Counted from the stretch's first letter, positions 1 through 6,173 are shown. The stretch is 9,094 nt of DNA from Neisseriales bacterium (GCA_008017145.1 SSGY01000081.1:1-9094); one strand, 5' to 3'. Translations and numbers: made by a program. Notes: generated from the letters alone by a model not told the origin.

Positions 1-266
1 ATATTACTTATCAAGGTAAACCTTTTCATGCTTTGGCATATGGTTTGCGTGCATTTGGTGTAAATTTTATTCCATGTATGTTATTTTTGCTAATAGTATT
101 TGTGATATTATTTGCAGCTATTGCAGTGGCTAAACTAGTAGCATTATTAATTGGTACATGGGCATTAATTATTTATGTATTGGAATTATGGCTGTTTGTG
201 ACTTGGCTGGGATTGGCTTCGGCGAAAATGGCACGAGATTTATACTCGTCGCGCTCACAATTCTAG
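1..266 (+). CDS. C-terminal part of an integral membrane protein, family not recognised (5' end outside window)
   Basis: The reading frame is open from the left edge (first whole codon at position 3) to a TAG at 264-266, giving 88 visible residues. An in-frame TTG at 33 could be read as a start, but the frame upstream of it is open and reads naturally (…YQGKPFHALAYGLRAFG…), so this is the tail of a longer protein. About 60 residues are strongly hydrophobic and form two, perhaps three, membrane segments (roughly VNFIPCMLFLLIVFVILFAA, then a stretch around LVALLIGTWALIIYVLELWL). A short polar tail ending RDLYSSRSQF follows. The pattern of an amphipathic 'A..GLRAFG.NFIP' stretch before the hydrophobic block is loosely like C-terminal helices of YciC/BPSS1780-type membrane proteins of unknown function, but too little is visible to assign a family. 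It lies upstream of the folate genes on the same strand, separated by a spacer with a possible terminator, so it is probably not part of that operon. Confidence 0.7.
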   Translation, partial: ITYQGKPFHALAYGLRAFGVNFIPCMLFLLIVFVILFAAIAVAKLVALLIGTWALIIYVLELWLFVTWLGLASAKMARDLYSSRSQF

Positions 267-280
267 CGTTGTCATGTTGC

Positions 281-328
281 TAAAAAAGGTTCGTTATGTA
301 CTATCTGTACACCGCCTCACCTTTTTTA
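281..328 (+). terminator. Inverted repeat with nested hairpin, possible weak terminator of the upstream membrane-protein gene
   Basis: The 10-base arm TAAAAAAGGT (281-290) is exactly complementary to ACCTTTTTTA (319-328). The 28-base loop contains a further 5-bp hairpin, TGTAC (297-301) with GTACA (307-311). The T-run lies inside the distal arm, and the stem has only three G:C/C:G-containing positions, so as an intrinsic terminator it is weak and roughly symmetrical for both strands. It starts 15 nt after the stop codon of the upstream gene, which fits a terminator. It could also be a leader structure of the folate operon if transcription starts upstream of it. Confidence 0.4.
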
Positions 329-342
329 TCAATACTCCTAGC

Positions 343-348
343 TATAAT
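343..348 (+). promoter_or_regulatory. Candidate -10 box for the folate operon
   Basis: A perfect TATAAT occurs about 100 nt before the folB-folK start, just after the inverted repeat at 281-328. No good -35 box is present at 16-18 nt spacing (only T-rich sequence), and there is no extended -10 TG, so the call rests mainly on the -10 match and position. A small hairpin (GCTCA 377-381 with TGAGC 387-391) lies in the resulting leader. AT-rich DNA throws up such boxes by chance. Confidence 0.3.
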
Positions 349-446
349 CGCGATCACTTAGAGTATATAAACAAAAGCTCAACGTATGAGCGTTCAAAGT
401 ATATTCGTGATAGATGCATAAGATTAAATTTTTACGCGGTGGGAAT

Positions 447-1277
447 ATGAAGATAATAATTAACGAATTAAAAACTGAAGCGATAATCGGTTGTTATGAT
501 TATGAACGTAACCAAAAACAGCCACTAGTGATTAATTTAGAGCTAGAACTAGGAAACTGGAATTATCAAGATGAATTAATCCACACGGTCAATTATGCCG
601 AACTATGTCAATTAATCCGTGAGTTAACGCAAGTTAGTAAATTTTTATTGCTGGAGAGTTTAGCGCATTATTTAGTTGATGAATTATTTATGCGCTATTC
701 ACAGGTTAAGCAAATTAAGATCAATGTAAGTAAACCCGATGTATGTACAGCAGAGAACTGTTTGATTCAAGTCGAGTATTCCCAAGCCAGAGCATATAAA
801 ATAGCTTTGGCGTTAGGCTCAAATCTCAATAATCCACAGCACCAGCTAATCAGTGCTATTGAGTTTTTAAGTGAAATTGTCAGTGAGATAAAAGTAGCAC
901 CATTTTATAAAAGCTCACCACAGGGTTTTAGCGAGCAAGATGATTTTTATAATACTTGTATTAGCGGTGTTACCACGCTTGAACCGCAAGAGCTATTAAT
1001 TGCTTTGAAAAAAATTGAAAAACGCATGGGAAAATCAGAGCAATTTACCAATGGTCCGCGGATTATTGATTTAGATATAATCTTGTTTGAGAATCAAATA
1101 GTGCGTGGATTGTTTTTACAGATTCCTCATCCACGGATGCATGAGCGCGATTTTGTTTTGCAACCACTGGCTGAGATTGAGCCGAATTGGCGTCATCCCA
1201 AACTACAATTGAGCATCAAAGAATTACTGGCTAATTTACAACCCAATCAACAATTTATTCTACAACAAGTGATGTAA
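447..1277 (+). CDS. folBK: Fused dihydroneopterin aldolase / HPPK (FolB-FolK)
   Basis: Bifunctional folate enzyme of 276 residues. The N-terminal half (about 1-113) is dihydroneopterin aldolase: IIGCYDYER with Glu20, VNYAEL with Tyr50, LLESLAHYL with Glu70, and the SKPD loop with Lys96, matching the family's pterin-binding and catalytic residues. The C-terminal half (about 116-276) is 6-hydroxymethyl-7,8-dihydropterin pyrophosphokinase: ALGSNLNNP near 121-130, SSPQGFSEQDDFYNT, GPRIIDLDII with the two Mg-binding Asp208 and Asp210, and PHPRMHERDFVLQPL with His228 and Arg234. I chose ATG 447 over the in-frame ATG 414. A GGTG Shine-Dalgarno element (438-441) lies 5 nt before 447, and the protein then starts at the usual first strand of FolB, whereas the 11 extra residues look like leader. 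It is the first gene of the folate operon and its TAA overlaps the folP ATG by one base. Oddity: the basic loop before GPR (GR.R..RW in E. coli) reads GKSEQFTN, so several usual Arg residues and a Trp are missing. Confidence 0.93.
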   Translation: MKIIINELKTEAIIGCYDYERNQKQPLVINLELELGNWNYQDELIHTVNYAELCQLIRELTQVSKFLLLESLAHYLVDELFMRYSQVKQIKINVSKPDVCTAENCLIQVEYSQARAYKIALALGSNLNNPQHQLISAIEFLSEIVSEIKVAPFYKSSPQGFSEQDDFYNTCISGVTTLEPQELLIALKKIEKRMGKSEQFTNGPRIIDLDIILFENQIVRGLFLQIPHPRMHERDFVLQPLAEIEPNWRHPKLQLSIKELLANLQPNQQFILQQVM

Positions 1278-2434
1278 TGTTTTTATATCTCTTAGTTTCC
1301 AATTCGCCGCAGGGATTAAGAGCTGAGCTGCGCCAAATAAAGCTAGAGCTTAGCTATGCAAGCTATTATTCTTTGACAAATAAATTTTACTTATTAATCC
1401 AGACACCGCAACCCATCCCAAATAAAGAGCAGTTTACACCTCCATTGGAGACCAATAACTTTGCTAATCCAGAGCTGCTTATGAAGTCATGGGCATATAG
1501 TGAATTAGTGCAAGATACTAATTGGCTTAACTATGAGCAAAAGGCACAAGCGAGTCATAATGGTTGTAGCTTGTTTATTGGTGATGTCGAAATAAAACGT
1601 TCTTTTTTACCTCTATCTGAATTAATGTTAATAATCAACCAAACTCCGGACTCTTTTTCAGATGGTGGTAAATATTACCAGCAAATTGATAAAATAATCG
1701 AAGAGTTAGAACCAGCATTAGCTGCAGGAGTTAGTATTATTGACGTGGGGGCAGAATCCACCCGTCCTGGTGCTAAAGCTCTGAATTCTACTCAGGAAAT
1801 CAAACGCCTAGAACCATTGCTGGTGGTTTTAAATCAACTTAAATCATGTTACTCATTTAAGTTAAGCTTGGATAGCTTTCGTGCAGAAACGCTGCTGCAT
1901 TTTTTACCTTATTTGGATATCGTTAATGATGTTTCAGGGCTGCTGGATTCTGATTGTTTACGCCAAATTAAAGATGCTGGTAAAAATTATGCTTTTATGC
2001 ACAGTTTAACTATACCCGCTAATCCGCAGATTGTCCTAGATGCTAATTGTGATCCGTGTGTTGAAATTTTGCAATGGGCAGAGAGTAAGCTTGAGCAACT
2101 TCTTCGTCTTGGATTTACATATAATCAATTAATTTGTGATCCGGGGATTGGTTTTAATAAAACTGCTGCCCAATCATGGTATTTATTACGCAATATTTCA
2201 CGCTTGCAAAATTTGGATGTCGAATTACTAGTTGGGCATTCACGCAAACGTTTTTTAGACAAAGTTACACTTTCAGAATATGCGGGGCGAGATAGTGAAA
2301 GCGCTGCGGTGGCTAGTTCTTTAGCTGCACAGAGCGTTGACTATATTCGTATGCATGATTATCGTGAGTATTTTAAATTAGCTAAAACAGCCAATCAGTT
2401 AGAACGTAGATATTTTGGAGTAGCAAACAAATGA
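1277..2434 (+). CDS. folP: Dihydropteroate synthase with an unusual N-terminal extension
   Basis: Condenses 6-hydroxymethyl-7,8-dihydropterin pyrophosphate with p-aminobenzoate to give 7,8-dihydropteroate (cytoplasmic TIM barrel, the target of sulfonamides). The core runs from about residue 98 to 385: NQTPDSFSDGG (121-131; the family usually has NVTPDSFSDGG), IDVGAESTRPGA (155-166) with the pABA-loop Ser161, Thr162, Arg163 and Pro164, SLDSF (197-201), NDVSG (217-221), AFMHS (239-243), DPGIGFNKT (288-296) with Lys295, GHSRKRF (320-326) with Arg323, and MHD (359-361). All expected catalytic positions appear to be kept. At 385 residues it is about 100 longer than usual FolP (around 275-285), and residues 1 to about 95 match nothing I can name. 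The start ATG overlaps the folBK stop (TAATG), implying translational coupling, and the folP stop overlaps the folC start as ATGA. An internal start giving a normal-sized enzyme would be near residue 69 or later, but the extension is open, continuous and coupled, so I keep the long form. Confidence 0.93.
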   Translation: MFLYLLVSNSPQGLRAELRQIKLELSYASYYSLTNKFYLLIQTPQPIPNKEQFTPPLETNNFANPELLMKSWAYSELVQDTNWLNYEQKAQASHNGCSLFIGDVEIKRSFLPLSELMLIINQTPDSFSDGGKYYQQIDKIIEELEPALAAGVSIIDVGAESTRPGAKALNSTQEIKRLEPLLVVLNQLKSCYSFKLSLDSFRAETLLHFLPYLDIVNDVSGLLDSDCLRQIKDAGKNYAFMHSLTIPANPQIVLDANCDPCVEILQWAESKLEQLLRLGFTYNQLICDPGIGFNKTAAQSWYLLRNISRLQNLDVELLVGHSRKRFLDKVTLSEYAGRDSESAAVASSLAAQSVDYIRMHDYREYFKLAKTANQLERRYFGVANK

Positions 2435-3771
2435 ATCAACAGCAAATTCTTGATGAACTAGCCAACTTAAACCCTCCGCAAACTGAATTTAATGCCAATG
2501 CTATCAAAAAAGCCTTACAACTGTGTAATGAACCACAATATAAATATAAAGTAATTCATATTGCTGGAACTAATGGCAAGGGCTCAACAGCTGCTTTTCT
2601 TGAAGCTGGCTTATTAGCTGCAGGCTACCGGGTAGGGAAGTATACTAGCCCATACATCCATTGCCTTAATGAATGTATTTTAGTAAATCAACAGCAAATC
2701 AGCGATAATGATCTCGCTAATTTATATCTGGAACTTAAAGAACTATTAAAACCTAGCCTAATTTTACTCAGTTCATTTGAAATGCTGACGCTGATTATGT
2801 TTGTTTATTTCGCACGCTGTGGGATTGATTATCTAGTGCTGGAAACCGGGCTTGGTGGTCTAGATGATGCGACGAATGTAGTTGATAACGAATATAGCGT
2901 TATTACCAATATTGCGTTGGAGCATACCCAGTGGTTAGGAAATAGTTTGGCAGATATTGCACGACACAAGGTTGGGATTATTCATGATGGTAAGGTGGTG
3001 ATTGCTGATACTACGCCAGAATTGATTGCTGCAATTAGTGCGCGCACGAATAATTACGTTAATGTGCTGGAAAAATATAATTATCATAGTGAACTTGACT
3101 CATCTCGTTTTATTACGCGCTTATGGTTTGCTTCCAAAGGAAATGATATACTCAACCCGATTCATCATCCTCGGTTGTTGATTTATTCCTCACCTACTAT
3201 GTGTAGGCTTCGTCATAAATCGCCTACTAGTATTTCGAATCAGTTTGAGTATAGCAAATATGTAGAGCTGGGTTTATTCGGGCATTTTCAGGCACGTAAT
3301 TTTTTAGCTGCCTATGAAGTATTGCAGGGTATTGGCATTAGTGATACAATAATTTTTGCTGCCGCCAAAACTGTCAAATGGTCAGGGCGCTTACAGTTAT
3401 TAAGTAGATATCCACAAATTATTGCCGATGCTTCGCATAATGCTGATGGCTGTAAAGTTCTGGTACAGTCTTTGGAGGCGTTCATTAATCCTGCTGATTG
3501 TGTAGTAATTGCTTCGGTCTTACGTGATAAAGATCGTGGTAAGATGCTGGAACTTTATGCTAAACTGGCAACTACTTTGGTGGTTTGTAATCTTTTTGAT
3601 CAGCCCCGCGCAACTCCTGCACGAGAATTAGCTAAATTAGCATATGGTAAATTTGAGCAAATTCATGTGTATAATGCACCATTAACTGCGCTAGCAGCAG
3701 CCAAACGAATGAAGAAAAAATTTATTATCATCAGTGGTTCAACCTATCTGCTAAAATATTTTGTTAAATAA
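2431..3771 (+). CDS. folC: Bifunctional dihydrofolate synthase / folylpolyglutamate synthase
   Basis: A 446-residue Mur-ligase-family enzyme that adds L-glutamate to dihydropteroate using ATP and then extends folate polyglutamates. Visible motifs in order: P-loop GTNGKGS (46-52), YTSPYIH (71-77), FEMLTL (116-121), VLETGLGGLDDATNVV (136-151), LEHTQWLG (163-170) with His165, IARHKVGI (176-183) with Lys180 at the position that is carbamylated in the family, GLFGHFQARN (281-290), WSGRLQLL (317-324), IADASHNADG (331-340), and a closing GSTYLLKYF. The length is normal (about 420-450). The ATG overlaps the folP stop as ATGA, so the two are probably translationally coupled. Several usually conserved residues differ: the family SPH…ER segment reads SPY…EC, and the family GLGGRLDATN reads GLGGLDDATN. 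The ATP-site and glutamyl-transfer residues look intact, so I judge it functional. Confidence 0.92.
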   Translation: MNQQQILDELANLNPPQTEFNANAIKKALQLCNEPQYKYKVIHIAGTNGKGSTAAFLEAGLLAAGYRVGKYTSPYIHCLNECILVNQQQISDNDLANLYLELKELLKPSLILLSSFEMLTLIMFVYFARCGIDYLVLETGLGGLDDATNVVDNEYSVITNIALEHTQWLGNSLADIARHKVGIIHDGKVVIADTTPELIAAISARTNNYVNVLEKYNYHSELDSSRFITRLWFASKGNDILNPIHHPRLLIYSSPTMCRLRHKSPTSISNQFEYSKYVELGLFGHFQARNFLAAYEVLQGIGISDTIIFAAAKTVKWSGRLQLLSRYPQIIADASHNADGCKVLVQSLEAFINPADCVVIASVLRDKDRGKMLELYAKLATTLVVCNLFDQPRATPARELAKLAYGKFEQIHVYNAPLTALAAAKRMKKKFIIISGSTYLLKYFVK

Positions 3772-3777
3772 GTCCAA

Positions 3778-3784
3778 AGAGGGA
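3778..3784 (+). promoter_or_regulatory. Ribosome binding site of folE
   Basis: AGAGGGA ends 5 nt before ATG 3790 and sits in the 18-nt folC-folE gap. It fixes the folE start and is the only well-separated Shine-Dalgarno site within the folate operon; folP and folC use overlapping stop-start junctions. Confidence 0.75.
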
Positions 3785-3789
3785 TAAAA

Positions 3790-4467
3790 ATGAAGGAATA
3801 CGATTACCAGCTAGGGATGAGGATTAATCAGCTCCTGATTCAGCAAAATCTGGAAAATCAGGTTGATTTCAGCAAAGTTGCCAAGTGTCAGGATACTGCG
3901 TATCAAGAGATGGTTAAGACTAAATTTGCGGAAGTATTAAATTTGCTCGGCTTTGCGACAAATGAGAGCGAAAATTATAATACTGCCAAACGTGTGATTG
4001 ATCTTTATCTACAAGAACGTTTTTGGGGCTTAGATTATCATAGATTTCCTACCTTTGCGGTGATGTCCAATGAATTCAACTACCATGAGCCATTGATCGC
4101 CAGCAATATAGTATTTCAAACCAGTTGTGAACACCATTTGGTAGCAGTCAAAGGGCATGCGGTAATTGCCTATATGCCTAAAGGTCATTTGGTTGGTCTT
4201 GGTAAACTTAACCAAATTTTACATTTTTTTGCGGCACGTCCACAACTGCAAGAGCGCTTAACTAAACAAGTATTTGTTGTATTGCAGGAATTATTAGCAA
4301 CTGAAGATGTAGCAGTGGTACTTAAAGCACAACATGATTGCATGAATAATCATGGAATTATCAATGACGATACATGGCATAGTAGCTCGCAGTTTGGCGG
4401 TATATTTAAGCTAGACTCAGCACTTCAGTTGCAATTGAGTGCAGATATTACGCATAAGACGTACTAA
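3790..4467 (+). CDS. folE: GTP cyclohydrolase I (zinc-dependent, FolE type)
   Basis: Opens GTP and rearranges it to 7,8-dihydroneopterin triphosphate, the first step of folate synthesis; the family forms a toroidal homodecamer with one zinc per subunit. The 225 residues align along almost the whole E. coli enzyme. Zinc ligands are Cys113 and His116 in TSCEHHL (111-117) and Cys184 in AQHDC (180-184), with His182 also kept. Other matches are KRVIDLYLQERFWGLDYHRF (67-86; E. coli has [20 protein letters not shown]), LVGLGKLNQILHFFAARPQL (134-153) and GGIFK (203-207). The E. coli SKINRIVQ stretch reads GKLNQILH here, so one Arg is Gln. A good ribosome binding site precedes the start, and only 18 nt separate it from folC, so it is read as the last gene of the operon. 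A decayed second copy of this gene lies about 1.8 kb downstream (5642-6139). No clear terminator follows it. Confidence 0.95.
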   Translation: MKEYDYQLGMRINQLLIQQNLENQVDFSKVAKCQDTAYQEMVKTKFAEVLNLLGFATNESENYNTAKRVIDLYLQERFWGLDYHRFPTFAVMSNEFNYHEPLIASNIVFQTSCEHHLVAVKGHAVIAYMPKGHLVGLGKLNQILHFFAARPQLQERLTKQVFVVLQELLATEDVAVVLKAQHDCMNNHGIINDDTWHSSSQFGGIFKLDSALQLQLSADITHKTY

Positions 4468-4476
4468 TCCAAATCA

Positions 4477-4482
4477 TATAAT
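4477..4482 (+). promoter_or_regulatory. Candidate -10 box upstream of the YeeE/YedE pair
   Basis: A TATAAT lies in the 55-nt gap after folE, 46 nt before the next start codon. I see no convincing -35 at normal spacing (that region is the 3' end of folE), so the transporter pair may instead be read through from the folate operon. An AAGGG ribosome binding site (4514-4518) stands 4 nt before ATG 4523. Confidence 0.25.
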
Positions 4483-4522
4483 AAGTATCAATAACTGATG
4501 AGTATTAGTTAATAAGGGTAAT

Positions 4523-5053
4523 ATGAAGTCAAATAAACTATGTTATACCATGGGTGGTCTTGCAGGTATTTTATTAACGGTAAGTGCTGCACTCTGGAAT
4601 AACTATTTTGCGCCAGTTTCTGTTTATCCTAAAGTGACATCTGGCATACTTCATATAATAGGTCTGGATAAGTTAAATAGGTTAGCATTTTTTACTGCAA
4701 ACAGTGGAGGAGCTTCTTATCATGGGCTACTTGGATTTCAAACTTTTTTTATTATAGGTATACTATTAGGGGCATTCTTTGCATCACTTGCTAGTGGCAA
4801 GTTTAAGATTTCTAGTGAAGTTCCTGAGTTATTTAAGTTACGATTTGGTGAACAGCGTAAGTGCCTTCGATTTGTAATGGCATTTTGTGGTGGGGTCGTT
4901 ATGAGTATTGGAGCGATGTTAGCTTCTGGTTGTAGCATCTTTTATGGTATTTCGGTTTTTGCAAAATTTGATGCTGCTGGGATTGTTACATTTATTGCTT
5001 TTTATCTTGGTGGAGTTATGGTAAATTGGTTTATTTATCGCAGAAGGAGTTAA
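4523..5053 (+). CDS. YeeE/YedE-family half-transporter, first subunit
   Basis: Inner-membrane protein of 176 residues with about four hydrophobic segments (roughly 9-27, 72-91, 117-140 and 152-171) and a polar N-terminal loop (about 28-65) that is probably external. The segment IGAMLASGCSIFYGIS (129-144) carries the conserved Cys137 of YeeE/YedE (DUF395) proteins. Members of this family such as E. coli YeeE and Spirochaeta TsuA are single chains of about 330-350 residues that take up thiosulfate through conserved membrane Cys residues; half-size pairs (PmpA/PmpB type) are also known. Here the partner follows with no gap (5054), so the two probably assemble as a heterodimer. The exact substrate (thiosulfate or another sulfur or selenium species) is inference. 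No sulfurtransferase, rhodanese or sulfur-sensing regulator gene is present beside it, unlike many such loci. Confidence 0.82.
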   Translation: MKSNKLCYTMGGLAGILLTVSAALWNNYFAPVSVYPKVTSGILHIIGLDKLNRLAFFTANSGGASYHGLLGFQTFFIIGILLGAFFASLASGKFKISSEVPELFKLRFGEQRKCLRFVMAFCGGVVMSIGAMLASGCSIFYGISVFAKFDAAGIVTFIAFYLGGVMVNWFIYRRRS

Positions 5054-5572
5054 ATGATGATGGCTCTTGCAGGATTACTCACCGGAATAATAATGGGTGT
5101 TTGTTTATATTTTGCTAAGATGTTAAAGTACGATGAGCAGGTTGGCTCAATGATATTCAAAAAAATGACGTTGCTAAAATTTTATATGGCAGCTCAGCTC
5201 ACTTCTCTGGTGTCGTTAAGTGTACTCCGTGTATTTGGTCTTATAAGCGTTTCATTTGGTGCATTTAATTGGCTAAATGCAATAATTGGTGGTCTTATTT
5301 TCGGTATCGGTTGGGGTACTCTTGGCTATTGCCCAGGTACTTGCAGTGGGGTTATCGGTACGGGAAAAGTTGATGGGATTTTTGGTGCCCTAGGAATTTT
5401 GGTTGGGAGTTTAATTTTTGCCTTTTTTTATCCTTTAGTTGCTGAGTTTAGCAGGCATTTTGTCACTACACAAATTGGGGTATCTGATCCATTCTGGTTG
5501 ATGGCATTGTCTTTAATGGTTGTAGTGCTGTATTTACTAATTTTTCGTTCTTTTGAACGGCATAAACTATGA
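5054..5572 (+). CDS. YeeE/YedE-family half-transporter, second subunit
   Basis: Inner-membrane protein of 172 residues with about four to five hydrophobic segments (2-20, 46-67, 73-92, 108-130 and 146-165). The segment GIGWGTLGYCPGTCSGVIGT (84-103) is the family's most typical motif, with Cys93 and Cys97; in studied YeeE proteins the equivalent membrane Cys residues contact the sulfur substrate. It follows the first subunit immediately (TAA then ATG, no spacer), so they are co-translated. Three consecutive ATG codons stand at 5054, 5057 and 5060. The ribosome binding site AAGGAG (5044-5049, inside the end of the previous gene) has a better distance to 5057 (7 nt) than to 5054 (4 nt), so the true first residue may be the second Met. 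Transport of thiosulfate or a similar compound is inferred from the family. Confidence 0.83.
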   Translation: MMMALAGLLTGIIMGVCLYFAKMLKYDEQVGSMIFKKMTLLKFYMAAQLTSLVSLSVLRVFGLISVSFGAFNWLNAIIGGLIFGIGWGTLGYCPGTCSGVIGTGKVDGIFGALGILVGSLIFAFFYPLVAEFSRHFVTTQIGVSDPFWLMALSLMVVVLYLLIFRSFERHKL

Positions 5573-5590
5573 ACACTTATCTTATAACTA

Positions 5591-5620
5591 TTGACAAACA
5601 TAAATAATCAGCTCTAGTAT
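5591..5620 (+). promoter_or_regulatory. Sigma70-type promoter upstream of the decayed folE copy
   Basis: A perfect -35 box TTGACA (5591-5596), an 18-nt spacer and TAGTAT (5615-5620, four of six matches to TATAAT). This is the best promoter match I see in the window, and it points at the folE pseudogene that begins about 20 nt later. Just after the -10 box is the 11-base palindrome GTTCTTAGAAC (5627-5637), at the expected transcription start, which could be an operator. Confidence 0.5.
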
Positions 5621-5641
5621 TCTGTGGTTCTTAGAACGTTA

Positions 5642-6139
5642 AGATTTGGAAAAGCAGGTTGATTTCAGCAAAGTTGCCGAGTGTCAGGGTGTAGAGTATC
5701 AAGAGTTTATTAAGGCTAAATTTACTGAAGTGTTAAATTTGCTTGGCTTTGCGATAAGAGAGAGCGAAAATTATAACACTGTCAAACGTGTGATTGATCT
5801 TTATCTACAAGGACGCTTTTGGGGGCTTAGATTATCATAGATTTTTTACCTTCGCGATGATGCCTAAAGGAGTTCAATTACCATGAACCATTGATTGCCA
5901 GTGATATAGTATTTTAAACCAGCTGTGAGCACCATTTGATAGTAGTCAAATAACCAAACAAGTATGTGTTGTATTGCAGGAGTTATTAGCAACTAGAGAT
6001 GTGGCAGTGATACTCAAAGCACAACATGATTGCATGAATAATCATCGAGTTATCAATGACGATACGGCATAGCTGTTCACAGTTTGGTAGCGTATTTAAG
6101 GATGATTCTGGGCTACAGATTAGATTGTTGGGGAGCTAG
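5642..6139 (+). pseudogene. folE: Decayed second copy of GTP cyclohydrolase I (folE)
   Basis: The DNA aligns to the intact folE from about its codon 20 to near its end. In the first 180 aligned bases I count about 22 substitutions, and the 3' block around the AQHDC codons differs at only about 8 of 95. Lesions against the intact copy: an extra G in the run at 5820-5824 shifts the frame after RFWG, so the open frame from 5646 ends at 5840. A CAA codon has become TAA at about 5923-5925. Intact-copy bases 4153-4258 (106 bases, about 35 codons including the GLGKL region) are absent at the junction 5950/5951. Two bases are lost near 6065. The first 19 codons are missing or unrecognisable. The zinc-site codons for SCEHH and QHDC are still readable, but in different frames. 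Most substitutions in the still-open part change the amino acid, as expected after loss of selection. It is not in the folate operon but has its own promoter-like sequence. A functional 64-residue product from 5646 is very unlikely. Confidence 0.9.
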
Positions 6140-6173
6140 AATTTTTTAATCCGCATTGTTTATGATTTTTTAT

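Noticed and set aside
33..266. TTG-started 77-residue protein
   Set aside because: The frame is open upstream to the window edge, so this is the tail of a longer gene and not a small protein.
414..446. In-frame ATG at 414 as the start of folB-folK
   Set aside because: It adds 11 residues with no family counterpart and lacks a ribosome binding site, while ATG 447 has GGTG at good distance and begins at the usual first strand of FolB.
4490..4513. Inverted repeat TAACT…AGTTA before the first YeeE/YedE gene as a terminator or operator
   Set aside because: Only five base pairs with a 10-base loop in AT-rich DNA and no T-tract; likely chance.
4030..4938. Minus-strand open frames opposite folE (4030-4215) and the first YeeE/YedE gene (4738-4938)
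   Set aside because: They lie wholly inside well-supported plus-strand genes and have no recognisable motifs.
5646..5840. A separate 64-residue gene
   Set aside because: It is the 5' part of the decayed folE copy, ended early by the one-base insertion. It lacks the zinc site and everything after RFWG.
4523..6139. An insertion sequence or integron cassette between the folE copies
   Set aside because: No transposase, terminal inverted repeats, target-site duplication or attachment site can be seen; the only repeated sequence is folE itself.
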